Shown here: positions 9,367-18,501 of the stretch, piece after piece
Layout: the number at the start of each line of letters is the position of its first letter
Numbering within the stretch: position 1 is the stretch's first letter
Assembly: GCF_030406605.1 (NCBI RefSeq)
Contig: NZ_CP129104.1
Coordinates: 1,128,072-1,192,071 of the forward strand
From: Curtobacterium sp. 458
GTDB taxonomy: Bacteria; Actinomycetota; Actinomycetes; Actinomycetales; Microbacteriaceae
Length of the DNA stretch: 64,000 nucleotides
Direction of reading: 5' to 3'
The notes under the pieces: model-generated
Seen by the model: only the letters and a program-made list of their open reading frames with translations
Told to the model about the DNA's origin: nothing
Databases searched by the model: none
Program-made: the position numbers and the translations under genes

Positions 9367-9867
9367 ATGAACGAGATGCGGATCGCAACCCTCCGACGCG
9401 AGCGAGGCTGGACCCAGGAACGCTTGGCCGAGACGAGCGGGATCGCTGTCCGGACGGTGCAGCGGCTCGAGTCCGGCAAGGACGCCAGCCTCGAGACGCT
9501 CAGCGCGATCGCCCGTGCGCTCGACGTCCCCGTGCGGGACCTCTTCGCGTCGGAGGAGCGGGCGGACCTCGATCCCGGCGTGCGGGGCCTCGACGAGCGG
9601 ACCGCCGCCGACCAGGCCGCGCGGGACCGGGCGGTCGCGGGCTTCTGGTCCCTGTACGCGGCGATCGGCATCGGATTCGGCATCGTCACCGTCGTGCTCC
9701 TGGTGCTCCACGTCTGGTCGCCCCTCGTGTTCCTCGCCGTCGGGGCGTACTGGGTCCTGGGTCGACTGGTCGGACGGGTGGTCGTCGACGTCGTCCTCGC
9801 GCCGCGGCTCGACCGCCGGTACCCGCTCTCCCGCCACGACGACGGGTCGTCGCGTGCCGCGGGATGA
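9367..9867 (+). CDS. XRE-family regulator with 2TM tail
   Basis: 166 aa. Residues 3-60 form an HTH of the XRE/Cro-C1 type (RRERGWTQERLAETSG ... LESGKDASLETLSAIARAL). Two hydrophobic segments follow (about 100-120 and 122-142), matching the 2TM domain often found behind such HTHs, so it is probably a membrane-attached regulator. The -10 TAGGCT lies 7 nt before the ATG, which points to a leaderless message. The next gene overlaps its end by 14 nt. Targets unknown. The 120 bp in front hold imperfect direct repeats of a GCTGGCGGG-like word but no gene. Confidence 0.85.
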   Translation: MNEMRIATLRRERGWTQERLAETSGIAVRTVQRLESGKDASLETLSAIARALDVPVRDLFASEERADLDPGVRGLDERTAADQAARDRAVAGFWSLYAAIGIGFGIVTVVLLVLHVWSPLVFLAVGAYWVLGRLVGRVVVDVVLAPRLDRRYPLSRHDDGSSRAAG

Positions 9868-10330
9868 CTCCCCACCCGACACGTCGATCGCGCCCGTCGG
9901 GGCGGCGGACGTCGAGGACGTCCGTGCGTTCCTGACGGCGAACGACCTCACCGTCGCAGGCCTCGGCACACCGGGTGTGCGCCTGTGGGTCGTCCGGGAC
10001 GTGGCCGGCTCGGTCGTCGCTTCCACGGGCTTCGAGACCTCGTCGGACGGGAGGCACGCCCTCCTCCGCAGCGTCGCCGTCGGTCCGCAGCGCCGCGGCT
10101 CCGGCGCCGGGGGTCGGCTCGCGATCTTCGCGATGGAGCAGGCCGTCTCGACGGGTGCCGATCGAGCGTGGCTGTTCAGCCGCCGGTCCGGCCCGTTCTG
10201 GCAGGGCCTCGGGTTCCGCCCCGCGGACCGCGAGACCCTGGCGGCGGTCCTCGCGGACACCAGCCAGGTCGCCCTCTTCCGTCGGACAGGGCAGCTCGGC
10301 CGGGAGGTCGCGTGGAGCCGCCCGCTGTAG
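9854..10330 (+). CDS. GNAT-family acetyltransferase, ArsN2-like
   Basis: 158 aa. Contains the acetyl-CoA loop SVAVGPQRRGSGAGG (about residues 75-89) and a C-terminal FWQGLGFRP, arranged as in the small ArsN2-type acetyltransferases linked to arsenic tolerance in other bacteria. No arsenic genes lie nearby, so the substrate is open. Start taken as GTG 9854, overlapping the XRE gene by 14 nt; the frame has no better start. Probably one operon with the regulator and the two genes behind it. Confidence 0.75.
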   Translation: MPRDDSPPDTSIAPVGAADVEDVRAFLTANDLTVAGLGTPGVRLWVVRDVAGSVVASTGFETSSDGRHALLRSVAVGPQRRGSGAGGRLAIFAMEQAVSTGADRAWLFSRRSGPFWQGLGFRPADRETLAAVLADTSQVALFRRTGQLGREVAWSRPL

Positions 10331-10339
10331 CGTCCCCTC

Positions 10340-10849
10340 GTGACGATCGAGCTGCGCCGGGTGACCGGCGAGGACTGGGCAACGTGGCGCCCGGTCCGAC
10401 TCGCGGCGCTCGCCGATGCCCCGGACGCGTTCGGCTCACGGCTCGACGACTGGCGGGACGCCCCGGAGCACCGCTGGCGGACCCGGCTCTCGCTCCCGGG
10501 AGCGATCGACCTCCTGGCGGTCGACACGGACAGCGGCGACGGTCGAGCGATCGGGATGGCGAGCGGGGTCCCGGACGCCGACGGCCCGCACCGCGCCGAG
10601 CTCATCTCGATGTGGGTCGACCCGGTGGCCCGTCGCCGCGGGGTCGCCCGTCTGCTGATCGACGCCGTCGCGGACTGGGCGGCCGAGCGCGGCGCACACG
10701 AACTCGTGCTCTCCGTGATGCCCGACAACCGCGACGCGCAGGAGACCTACGCCCGCACCGGGTTCTCGGTGACGGACGAGCCGGGGGACCTGCTGCCGGA
10801 CGGCCGGCGCGAACTCGTCATGCGACGCGACCTGGAGGAACGATCGTGA
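10340..10849 (+). CDS. GNAT-family N-acetyltransferase
   Basis: 169 aa, complete GNAT fold: motif A is MWVDPVARRRGVARLL (about residues 94-109) and the C-terminal ETYARTGFSVTDEP matches motif B. Substrate unknown. The GTG start follows the previous stop by 9 nt and has TAGCGT 6 nt before it, so it could also be transcribed on its own without a leader. Its stop overlaps the next start as GTGA. Confidence 0.85.
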   Translation: MTIELRRVTGEDWATWRPVRLAALADAPDAFGSRLDDWRDAPEHRWRTRLSLPGAIDLLAVDTDSGDGRAIGMASGVPDADGPHRAELISMWVDPVARRRGVARLLIDAVADWAAERGAHELVLSVMPDNRDAQETYARTGFSVTDEPGDLLPDGRRELVMRRDLEERS

Positions 10850-11586
10850 ACCGAACACTGCGCATCACCGCGTGGATCGTCGCAGCCGTCGTGCTGGTCG
10901 CCGTGGTGTTCCTCGTGTACGCCAACATCGTCATGCAGGGGACCCGGAGCGCCGCGCTGCAGGTCTGGCGTGACGACCGGGTCGCCGTCCGTGACGCCGG
11001 CGACTCGATCGTGATGACGCCGACCGGGCAGGCCGACGGCAAGGGGATCGTGTTCATCCCCGGCGCGAAGGTCGACCCGTACGCGTACATGGCGACGTTC
11101 CGGCAGGTGGTCGCGACCGGGACGACGGTGGTGATCACGAAGCCGACGCTCAACCTCGCGTTCTTCGACACCCGGCCGCTCTCGACGTTCGAGGCGCACG
11201 CCCCGGAGGTCACGACGTGGGCCGTCGGCGGACACTCCCTCGGCGGTGTCCGCGCCTGCCAGCTCGCGAAGGACGCCGACGGGCTGCTGCTCCTCGGGAG
11301 CTACTGCGCGAACGACATCAGCCGCTCGTACATCCAGGTCCTCAGCGTCTCCGGCTCGCGCGACGGGCTGTCCACCCCGGCGAAGGTCGACGCGGCCCGG
11401 CACCTCCTGCCGTCCACCGCCACGATGGTCGAGGTCCAGGGCTCGAACCACGCGGAGTTCGGCGCGTACGGCGACCAGCCCGGCGACCGGACGGCGACGA
11501 TCTCCCCGGCCGAGGCCCGCGGCGAGATCAGCGCGGCGGTCGAACGGTGGGTGCAGGCGCTGCCCCCGGGGACCGACCTGCGCTGA
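10846..11586 (+). CDS. Membrane-anchored alpha/beta hydrolase
   Basis: 246 aa. An N-terminal hydrophobic segment (residues 8-29) acts as anchor or signal; no lipobox. The hydrolase domain has nucleophile elbow GGHSLGG with S131, a later acid in SGSRDGLSTP and a histidine in GSNHAEFGAYG, so the catalytic triad appears intact. Start GTG 10846 with GGAGGAA 5 nt upstream, overlapping the previous stop. The 3 prime end overlaps that of the convergent NUDIX gene by 59 bp. Substrate unknown. Confidence 0.85.
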   Translation: MNRTLRITAWIVAAVVLVAVVFLVYANIVMQGTRSAALQVWRDDRVAVRDAGDSIVMTPTGQADGKGIVFIPGAKVDPYAYMATFRQVVATGTTVVITKPTLNLAFFDTRPLSTFEAHAPEVTTWAVGGHSLGGVRACQLAKDADGLLLLGSYCANDISRSYIQVLSVSGSRDGLSTPAKVDAARHLLPSTATMVEVQGSNHAEFGAYGDQPGDRTATISPAEARGEISAAVERWVQALPPGTDLR

Positions 11587-11995
11587 CGGCCATCCGCACC
11601 GCGTCGACGGCGAGCGGCGGCACCAGCCCGACCGCTTCGACGTCCGCGATCGGCACCCACGCCGGCCGGTAGCGGTTCGTCGGCGAAGCGCCGGCTCGCT
11701 CCGGCGCGTCGGTCGCCAGCGCGGGCACACCCGGTCCGGCCTCGACGTGGAGGTACACGGCGGGCGCAGCGCGCTCGAGGCCGACCGGCAGGAGGGCGAC
11801 CACCTCGCCGTCGAGTCCGGTCTCCTCGCGGAGCTCGCGGAGACACGCCCGCTGCGGGGTCTCGCCCTGCTCGACGCCCCCGCCGGGCAGGACGGCGTAG
11901 CGCCGTCCGTCGCGCTCGCGGAGGACGACGAGCACCCGGCCGTCGCGGACCGCGACGGCGGCCGCGCGGAGGCGGAGCGGACGGGGAGCAGACAC
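11528..11995 (-). CDS. NUDIX hydrolase
   Basis: 155 aa with a full NUDIX box (about residues 36-58): G-x5-E-x7-REETGL is present in GGGVEQGETP followed by RELREETGL. Such enzymes hydrolyse nucleoside diphosphates linked to another group; the exact substrate cannot be told. GTG start at 11995 with TACGGT 7 nt upstream, suggesting a leaderless transcript. A copy of the dispersed GGAGGC motif (12028-12042) lies 33 bp upstream. Convergent overlap with the hydrolase gene on the other side. Confidence 0.9.
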   Translation of the reverse strand: MSAPRPLRLRAAAVAVRDGRVLVVLRERDGRRYAVLPGGGVEQGETPQRACLRELREETGLDGEVVALLPVGLERAAPAVYLHVEAGPGVPALATDAPERAGASPTNRYRPAWVPIADVEAVGLVPPLAVDAVRMAVSAGRSPGAAPAPTVRPPR

Positions 11996-12027
11996 GTCGT
12001 CACCGTACGCCGCGTCGAGGAGGTGAG

Positions 12028-12042
12028 CCGTGCCTCCCGGCC
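12028..12042 (-). repeat. Dispersed 15-bp motif GGCCGGGAGGCACGG
   Basis: Exact 15-mer on the minus strand, between the NUDIX gene and the divergent kinase gene. The same 15-mer occurs at 21106-21120 and 25581-25595, with close variants elsewhere. Confidence 0.7.
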
Positions 12043-12089
12043 GATGACTCGCCCTGGCGACTGCAGCCGGTGGCTGGCAGCATCGGCGC

Positions 12090-12644
12090 ATGGCGTTCCT
12101 CGTCCTCCTCAACGGCATCCCGGCGAGCGGCAAGTCGACGGTCGCCCGCGCGTGGGCCGAGCGGCACGCTCCGGACCTACCGGTGGCGTTCGACATCGAC
12201 GTCCTGCGCGCCATGATCGGCGGGTGGCGGACGGCACTGCGTCCTGCCGGGGAGGCCGCGCGGGTGATGGCCACGGCGGCGATCGGGGCACACCTGCGGT
12301 CCGGCCGCGACGTGATCGTTCCCCAGTACGCCCGCCGGGCCGACTTCGTCGACGACCTCGCCGCGCTCGCCACCGACTCGGGAGCGGTGTTCGTGGAGCT
12401 CGCGTTGCGCGCCGACGCGGCGGAGGCGGACCGTCGCTTCGCGACGCGGGCCGCGGAGGGACCGAGCGTGCACGGTGACCTCGGCGGCGACCGGATGGTG
12501 GACGTGCACGTCGGACTGGAGGCATTCCTCGCCACCCGTACCCGCGTCCAGCGGGTGGGCGGTCCGGACCAGGGCGTCGCGGACGTCGTCGACGAGATCG
12601 ACGCGGTCCTCGCCGCGGTGGCGGCGGGCTCCGTCAACGGGTGA
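12090..12644 (+). CDS. P-loop kinase/AAA-type ATPase of unknown substrate
   Basis: 184 aa, Walker A GIPASGKST at residues 9-17, then a short two-layer kinase-like body resembling the small-molecule kinase group that includes chloramphenicol phosphotransferase and zeta-type proteins. No antitoxin-like gene is adjacent, so a toxin role is not supported. The ATG follows CAGCAT by a few bases, again a leaderless pattern. Its last codons overlap by 11 bp the end of the convergent permease gene. Confidence 0.75.
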   Translation: MAFLVLLNGIPASGKSTVARAWAERHAPDLPVAFDIDVLRAMIGGWRTALRPAGEAARVMATAAIGAHLRSGRDVIVPQYARRADFVDDLAALATDSGAVFVELALRADAAEADRRFATRAAEGPSVHGDLGGDRMVDVHVGLEAFLATRTRVQRVGGPDQGVADVVDEIDAVLAAVAAGSVNG

Positions 12645-13992
12645 CGTCGGTCTCCCGGGTGTGCGACGGGCGCCGTCGCGTTGCCCGTGCGATGAAGTAC
12701 AGCACGACGCCGACGGCGAGCAGCAGTGCGGCGTACAGCCACACCTGCCCGCTCTGCTGCGTGAGCAGCAGGACGCACGACGCGACGCCGAGCACCGGGA
12801 CGAACGTCCACACCCGGAAGTGGTCGTGCTCCACGCGGTCGCGGCGGAGGACGAGGACGGCGACGTTCGTGCTGATGAAGACGAACAGGAGCAGGAGCAC
12901 GACGGTCTCGGCGAGGGTGCCGACGTCACCGACGAGGGTGAGGAGCATCGCCACGACGGTGGTCGCGACGATGGCGGTCCACGGGGTCTTCCGGTTCGCG
13001 AGGACCTTCGCCAGCACGGCGGGCAGGAGTCGCTGCTCGGCCATGCCGTACGTGACGCGGCTCGCCATGATCATCGTGAGCAGGGCGCCGTTCGCCACCG
13101 CGACGAGGGCGATCAGGCTGAACACCCAGTCCGGGATCGGGACGCCCGAGGCCGAGACCACGGCGAGGAGCGGACCGGACGAACCCTCCAACTCGGAGGC
13201 GGGCAGCGCGATCGCGCTGGCGAGGCCGACGAGCACGTAGACGACGCCGGCGGTCGCGAGGGCGCCGAACAGGGCCTTCGGGTAGACACGGCGGGGTTCG
13301 CGGACCTCCTCGGCGACGTTGGCGCTCGTCTCGAAGCCGACGAAGGAGTAGTAGGCGACGATGGCGGCGCTCAGGGTCGCGAGCGCCGGGTTCGCGTCCG
13401 CCGGGAACGCCCCGACGCGGCTCACGTCGCCGCCTCCGGCGCCGAGCATCACGGCCACGACGACGATCACGATGACGAGACCCGACACCTCGATGATCGT
13501 CATGACGACGTTGCTCTTCAGTGAGTCCGAGATGCCGCGGGCGTTGAGGCAGGCGATGAGCGCGAGGAAGACGATCGCGGTGGGCACGGGCGGCAGGTCG
13601 ACGAACGTGCCGAGGTAGTCGCCCGCGAACGCGAGGGACAGCCCGGCGGCGCTCGTGACCCCGGCGGCGAGCATGCTGAACCCGACGAGGAACGACACGA
13701 GGGGCACCTTGTACGCCCGCTCGGCGAACACCGCTGCGCCGCCGGCCTTCGGGTACTTCGTGACGAGCTCGGCGTAGGAGCCCGCGGTGAGCAGGGCCAG
13801 CAGCAGGGCGAGGACGAGCGGTGCCCAGAGCGCCCCACCGACGTCCTCCGACAGCGTCCCCATCAGGGCGTAGATGCCGGCGCCGAGGACGTCGCCGAGG
13901 ATGAACAGGTAGAGGAGCGGACCGGTGATCGCCTGGTGGAGCTTCGACTCCGGCTGTCCCGGAGCGGAGCGTTCGGCGGTGTCGCTGGTCAT
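12634..13992 (-). CDS. APC-superfamily amino-acid permease
   Basis: 452 aa with about twelve hydrophobic segments and a typical APC first helix (ITGPLLYLFILGDVLGAGIY, residues 22-41). Resembles amino-acid/polyamine permeases; the substrate cannot be assigned. The frame opens further upstream, but ATG 13992 is preceded by GGAAGG at a normal distance and begins just before the conserved part. Single gene facing the kinase gene; the HAD/GH65 pair diverges from it. Confidence 0.88.
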   Translation of the reverse strand: MTSDTAERSAPGQPESKLHQAITGPLLYLFILGDVLGAGIYALMGTLSEDVGGALWAPLVLALLLALLTAGSYAELVTKYPKAGGAAVFAERAYKVPLVSFLVGFSMLAAGVTSAAGLSLAFAGDYLGTFVDLPPVPTAIVFLALIACLNARGISDSLKSNVVMTIIEVSGLVIVIVVVAVMLGAGGGDVSRVGAFPADANPALATLSAAIVAYYSFVGFETSANVAEEVREPRRVYPKALFGALATAGVVYVLVGLASAIALPASELEGSSGPLLAVVSASGVPIPDWVFSLIALVAVANGALLTMIMASRVTYGMAEQRLLPAVLAKVLANRKTPWTAIVATTVVAMLLTLVGDVGTLAETVVLLLLFVFISTNVAVLVLRRDRVEHDHFRVWTFVPVLGVASCVLLLTQQSGQVWLYAALLLAVGVVLYFIARATRRRPSHTRETDVTR

Positions 13993-14155
13993 GGTGGTGC
14001 CTTCCGTCCCCGTCAGGGTGTCCGAGTGCTCCCGAGCGGCCTCACCGGTCCGTCCGCATCGCGCGGAGTCCTGCACACTCCGCTCTCGGTGAACTCTCTC
14101 CACACATCGGCGTCGCGCCTGAGTGCACCGGCGGGAGCGGTCCTAGAGTGGGCGC

Positions 14156-14923
14156 ATGACCGCACCGGACCGGCCCACCCCTGCCCGCCTCGCGGATCAG
14201 CGCGCGCTGCTGTTCGACCTCGACGGCGTCCTCACGCCGACCGCCGAGGTGCACATGCGCGCGTGGAGCCGCCTGTTCACGCCGTACCTCGCCGCGCACG
14301 GCGTCGCGCCGTACACCGAGCAGGACTACTTCGACCACATCGACGGCAAGCCCCGCTACGACGGGGTCCGGTCGCTGCTCGCGTCGCGCGGCATCGACCT
14401 GCCGGAGGGCACCCCCGACGACGACCCGTCGGCCGACACCGTCTGCGGCCTCGGCAACCGGAAGAACGCCGAGTTCACGGCCGAGCTGGACGAGCACGGG
14501 GTCGAGCCGTACCCGGGCTCGCACCGGTTCCTCGTCGCCGCGATCGACGCCGGCTACTCGGTCGCCGTCGTGTCGAGCTCGGCGAACGCGGTGTCGGTGC
14601 TCCGCACGGCCGGCATCCTCGAACGCTTCCCGGTGATCGTCGACGGCCTCGTCGCCCGGCAGGACGCGCTCGAGGGCAAGCCCGCGCCGGACACCTACCT
14701 CGACGCCGCGAGCCGCTTCGGTCTCACCGCGGCCGAGTGCGTGGTCGTCGAGGACGCCACGAGCGGGGTCGAGGCCGGCCGCAACGGCGGCTTCGGACTC
14801 GTCATCGGCGTCGACCGCGGAGCCGGCGCGGACGCACTGCGCGCTCACGGTGCCGACGTCGTCGTGCAGGACCTCGCCGACCTCGTCGACGACCTCCGCC
14901 CCGTCCCCACCCCCGCGAACTGA
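14156..14923 (+). CDS. HAD-IA phosphatase, beta-phosphoglucomutase-like
   Basis: 255 aa. HAD motif I LFDLDGVLTPT (residues 19-29), motif II with VVSSSAN, the lysine in EGKPAPDTYL, and motif IV VVEDATSGVEAGRNGG. The D-x-D followed by a helical cap is typical of beta-phosphoglucomutase relatives. It lies 64 bp before a GH65 phosphorylase, the usual partner: the phosphorylase would make beta-glucose 1-phosphate and this enzyme convert it to glucose 6-phosphate. TAGAGT 6 nt before the ATG indicates a leaderless transcript for the pair. Confidence 0.85.
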   Translation: MTAPDRPTPARLADQRALLFDLDGVLTPTAEVHMRAWSRLFTPYLAAHGVAPYTEQDYFDHIDGKPRYDGVRSLLASRGIDLPEGTPDDDPSADTVCGLGNRKNAEFTAELDEHGVEPYPGSHRFLVAAIDAGYSVAVVSSSANAVSVLRTAGILERFPVIVDGLVARQDALEGKPAPDTYLDAASRFGLTAAECVVVEDATSGVEAGRNGGFGLVIGVDRGAGADALRAHGADVVVQDLADLVDDLRPVPTPAN

Positions 14924-14987
14924 CGGACGGCGGCCGTTCCCGGGCCGCCACGACCCGCCCCCGCACCTCCCTCCCCCACGGAGCAGC

Positions 14988-17498
14988 ATGAACCCCATCA
15001 CCTCGGACCCGCTCGACCGCGTCCGCTACCCGATCGACGAGTGGGCGCTCGTCGAGACCGAGTACACGCCGGACGAGCAGGGCGTGGCAGAGACGAACTT
15101 CGCGGTCGGCAACGGCTACCTGGGCCTCCGCGGCAACCTCGACGAGGGCCGTGGCGGCGTCCAGTACGGCACGTACGTCAACGGGTTCCACGAGACCTGG
15201 CCCATCCGGCACGCCGAGGACGCCTTCGGCTTCGCGAAGACCGGGCAGACGATCATCAACGCGCCCGACGCCAAGGTGATCCGGCTCTACGTCGACGACG
15301 AGCCGCTCGTCCTGGCCGAGGCCGACATCCTCCGGCACACGCGCCGCCTCGAGTTCCGTGGCGGCTACCTGTTCCGCGAGACCGAGTGGTCGACACCGTC
15401 GGGCAAGCGGGTCCTCATCCGTTCGCGCCGCCTCGTGTCGTTCACCGACCGGCACCTCGCCGTCATCGACTACGAGGTCACCGTCCTCGACGCCGACGCC
15501 TCGATCCTCCTCTCCAGCCAGATCCTCAACCGGCAGGACGTCCAGGACGAGTACCACGCGGGCATGCGCGCCGCCGCGAACGCCTTCGACCCGCGCAAGG
15601 CCGAAGCGTTCACCGAGCGTGTCCTCGAGCCGAAGCTCAAGCGCAGCACGGGTGCGCGGTCGCTCCTCGGCTACCAGGCCGCCAGCTCGGGCATGACGAT
15701 CTGCGTGGGCGTGGAGCACCACCTCGAGACCGACAACTCGTGGGACGAGTCGTCGTCGATCGAGGACGACCTCGCGAAGCACGTGTACCGGGTGCAGGCG
15801 CGGGCCGGTGTCCCGATCCGCCTCGTGAAGAGCATCGTCTACCACACGTCCCGCGGCGTCCCCGCGCGCGAACTCGCCGACCGCTGCGACCGCACGCTCG
15901 ACCGTGCCCACGCCGAGACCGTCGACGACGTGTTCGCCACGCAGCGCGCCTGGATGAACGACTACTGGGCCCGGAGTGACGTCGAGATCCCCGGCAAGCC
16001 CGACGTGCAGCAGGCCGTTCGTTGGAACCTCTTCATGCTCGCGCAGGCGACGGCCCGCACGGACGGGCACGGCATCGCTGCGAAGGGCGTCACCGGGTCC
16101 GGGTACGGCGGTCACTACTTCTGGGACATGGAGATCTACGTCCTGCCGTTCCTGTCGTACACGGCGCCGATCGTCGCGCGGAACGCCCTCCGCTTCCGCT
16201 ACAACATGCTCGACGCCGCCCGCTCCCGGGCGCGCGAGCTGAACCAGCACGGGGCGCTCTTCCCGTGGCGGACGATCAACGGCGAGGAGTCCTCGGCCTA
16301 CTACGCCGCCGGCACCGCGCAGTACCACATCGACGCGGACATCGCCCACGCCCTCATGCAGTACGTGCGGGCCTCCGGTGACAAGGAGTTCCTCAAGCGC
16401 GGCGCGATCGACATCCTCGTCGAGACCGCTCGGCTGTGGGAGGACCTCGGGTTCTGGCGGTCCAACGGCGACAAGAAGTTCCACATCGACGGCGTCACCG
16501 GGCCGGACGAGTACACGACCGTGGTCGACGACAACCTCTACACGAACGTCATGGCCCGGGCGAACCTCTGGTCCGCCGTGCAGGCCTGCCGCGAGCTCGC
16601 CGTCGACGACCCGGAGGAGTACGGCCGCATGGTCCGGCGCACCGGGCTCCAGGAGGACGAGGTCCAGGGCTGGGAGCACGCCGCCGAGTCGATGGAGATC
16701 CCCTTCGACCCGCACCGCGGCATCCACCCGCAGGACGCCCAGTTCCTCGACAAGGAGCTCTGGGACCTCGAGAACACGCCGGAGTCGAAGCGGCCGCTGC
16801 TGCTGCACTACCACCCGCTGGTGATCTACCGGTTCCAGGTGCTCAAGCAGGCGGACGTCGTGCTCGCGCTGTTCCTGCAGGGCCACGAGTTCACCGCTGC
16901 CGAGAAGCGTCGTGACTTCGACTACTACGACGCGCTGACCACGGGCGACTCGACCCTGTCCGCCGTGGTGCAGTCGATCATGGCGGCCGAGGTCGGCTAC
17001 TGCGAGCTCGCCGAGCAGTACTTCCAGACCGCCCTGTACGTCGACCTGGCTGACCTCCACGGCAACACGGCGGACGGTGTGCACATCGCGTCGACGGGCG
17101 GCATCTGGGGAGCGCTCGTCAACGGGTTCGGCGGCATGCGGGACCACGGCGGGCGCATGACGTTCAACCCCCGGCTGCCGCGGACGTGGGAGCGCATCAC
17201 CTACCGGCTCAACGTGCGGGGCTCCCGCGTGAAGGTCGACCTCGAGCAGGACACCCTGACGTTCACCGTCGAGCAGGGCGAGGGCCTCACGGTGTGGGTG
17301 CACAACCAGCAGTGGGACCTCTCCGCCGCGGAGCCCACGGTCGTGCCGTTGCCGCACCAGGGGCCGCGGATGACCGGGCGGGCGCCGACGACGAGCGACA
17401 TCCAGGGCACGCTGCGTGCGGACGGATCGGTCATCACGGCATCGATCCCGACGATCTCGCTCGAGCGGCAGTTCGAGGTGGACGAGACGACCGCGTAG
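14988..17498 (+). CDS. GH65 disaccharide phosphorylase (trehalose/maltose/kojibiose type)
   Basis: 836 aa, a normal GH65 length. N-terminal beta-sandwich with TNFAVGNGYLGLRGN, then the (alpha/alpha)6 barrel; the general acid is expected to be E508 in VTGPDEYTTVVDDNLYTN, and GIHIASTGG-like phosphate-binding residues appear as DGVHIASTGGIWG near residue 700. It would split an alpha-linked glucose disaccharide with phosphate, releasing beta-glucose 1-phosphate. Which disaccharide cannot be read from sequence alone. Start ATG 14988 with GGAG upstream; forms a two-gene operon with the HAD gene. Confidence 0.93.
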   Translation: MNPITSDPLDRVRYPIDEWALVETEYTPDEQGVAETNFAVGNGYLGLRGNLDEGRGGVQYGTYVNGFHETWPIRHAEDAFGFAKTGQTIINAPDAKVIRLYVDDEPLVLAEADILRHTRRLEFRGGYLFRETEWSTPSGKRVLIRSRRLVSFTDRHLAVIDYEVTVLDADASILLSSQILNRQDVQDEYHAGMRAAANAFDPRKAEAFTERVLEPKLKRSTGARSLLGYQAASSGMTICVGVEHHLETDNSWDESSSIEDDLAKHVYRVQARAGVPIRLVKSIVYHTSRGVPARELADRCDRTLDRAHAETVDDVFATQRAWMNDYWARSDVEIPGKPDVQQAVRWNLFMLAQATARTDGHGIAAKGVTGSGYGGHYFWDMEIYVLPFLSYTAPIVARNALRFRYNMLDAARSRARELNQHGALFPWRTINGEESSAYYAAGTAQYHIDADIAHALMQYVRASGDKEFLKRGAIDILVETARLWEDLGFWRSNGDKKFHIDGVTGPDEYTTVVDDNLYTNVMARANLWSAVQACRELAVDDPEEYGRMVRRTGLQEDEVQGWEHAAESMEIPFDPHRGIHPQDAQFLDKELWDLENTPESKRPLLLHYHPLVIYRFQVLKQADVVLALFLQGHEFTAAEKRRDFDYYDALTTGDSTLSAVVQSIMAAEVGYCELAEQYFQTALYVDLADLHGNTADGVHIASTGGIWGALVNGFGGMRDHGGRMTFNPRLPRTWERITYRLNVRGSRVKVDLEQDTLTFTVEQGEGLTVWVHNQQWDLSAAEPTVVPLPHQGPRMTGRAPTTSDIQGTLRADGSVITASIPTISLERQFEVDETTA

Positions 17499-17549
17499 CA
17501 CCGGCGCTCGGCCTGCAGGCCCGGGGCGCGTCCGCCGTGCGGGCGCGCG

Positions 17550-17963
17550 TCAGCGGGTGGTCGCCACCAGTTCCACCTTCGCCCGCTCGGCGTCCTCGAG
17601 GAACGCCGCGTGGTGGTCCGGTCCACCGGCGTACGGGTGCCGGTCGGCGTAGAGGTGCGTCCACCCGTGCGCCGGGGCCGCGTACCAGAGGCGGTCGACG
17701 TCGGCCGGGGTGCCGGCGTGGAACGCCAGGTGGCTCAGGCCGGGTCGGCGCCGGTCGTGGGTGCCGTCGAGCGGTGCCGCCTCGAGGACGACGTACGTGC
17801 CGCCCGCGATCCAGCTCCGTCCGCGGTCCCACCGCTGGTACGGCTCGTACCCGAGCTCGCCGAGCAGCCACCCCCACGTCGGCACGGCTCGATCGAGGTC
17901 TGCGACACGCAGCTCGACGTGGTGCAGCGCACCACGGCGGGCGCCGTCGGACACGCGGGTCAC
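17550..17963 (-). CDS. VOC-family (glyoxalase/dioxygenase-like) protein
   Basis: 137 aa, a single VOC domain: begins LHHVELRVADLDRAVPTW and ends with HPYAGGPDHHAAFLEDAERAKVELVA, including the metal-site histidine and glutamate positions expected. Function unknown; often small-molecule lyases, dioxygenases or resistance proteins. The GTG start overlaps the stop of the gene in front (GTGA at 17960-17963), so it is the second gene of a two-gene operon. Converges on the GH65 gene. Confidence 0.85.
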   Translation of the reverse strand: MTRVSDGARRGALHHVELRVADLDRAVPTWGWLLGELGYEPYQRWDRGRSWIAGGTYVVLEAAPLDGTHDRRRPGLSHLAFHAGTPADVDRLWYAAPAHGWTHLYADRHPYAGGPDHHAAFLEDAERAKVELVATTR

Positions 17964-18475
17964 AGGAGCTTCCGGAGCGTGTTCGTGTTCCGCGTCGTCG
18001 TCGTGCGCTTGAACCGCGCCGCTGCCGCACGCCTCGCGAAGGCCGTGTCCGTGCTCGACCCCTTCGGGCACGACCAGTACACGACGCCGTCGCCCCGGGC
18101 GACCCGTTCCACCGGATCGTCGGGCGTGCGGTCGGCCAGCAGGTCGTCGAGGGCCGCAGTCTCCGACGCGAAGACGACGTAGTCGTGCCGGTCGGGCGCG
18201 GAGCGGAAGGGGAACCCGTCGACGATGCCCGCCAGGTCGTCGTGCCGGAGCAGCACGATCCAGGCGTCGTACCCGAAGCGGTCCCGGAGTGCGTGCTCGA
18301 CACCGGCCTTGATCGCGGTCGCGTCGCCGGTCGCGGTGAAGACCACGTTGCCGGAGGCGAGCACCGTCCGGACGTCCTCGTGGCCGAGCCCGCGGAACGT
18401 CTCGGCGAGGTCCGCGCTCCGGATGGTGATGCCGTTCACGTTGACGCCACGGAGCAGCGCGATCCACCTGGTCAT
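17960..18475 (-). CDS. DUF1697 protein
   Basis: 171 aa, with the hallmark N-terminus WIALLRGVNVNG (residues 4-15), RTVLASGNVVF and the C-terminal Arg/Thr run seen in DUF1697 proteins. No biochemical role is established for the family. TACGGT just before the ATG suggests a leaderless message. First gene of an operon with the VOC gene. Confidence 0.9.
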   Translation of the reverse strand: MTRWIALLRGVNVNGITIRSADLAETFRGLGHEDVRTVLASGNVVFTATGDATAIKAGVEHALRDRFGYDAWIVLLRHDDLAGIVDGFPFRSAPDRHDYVVFASETAALDDLLADRTPDDPVERVARGDGVVYWSCPKGSSTDTAFARRAAAARFKRTTTTRNTNTLRKLL

Positions 18476-18501
18476 GTCCGGACCGTAGCGCGCCGTCGCG
18501 G

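Noticed and set aside
9854..10330. Arsenic-resistance locus
   Set aside because: Only an ArsN2-like acetyltransferase is present; no arsR, arsB/acr3 or arsC is nearby.
12090..12644. Zeta-type toxin
   Set aside because: The P-loop kinase has no adjacent antitoxin gene and stands alone; a general small-molecule kinase is safer.
14802..17501. Very long reading frame antisense to the GH65 gene, and similar ones opposite kdpA, kdpB, lhr and the WXG effector
   Set aside because: They are composed of Arg, Ala, Val, Asp and Glu patterns that arise opposite or beside high-GC codons; no domain is visible and the sense frames encode known families.
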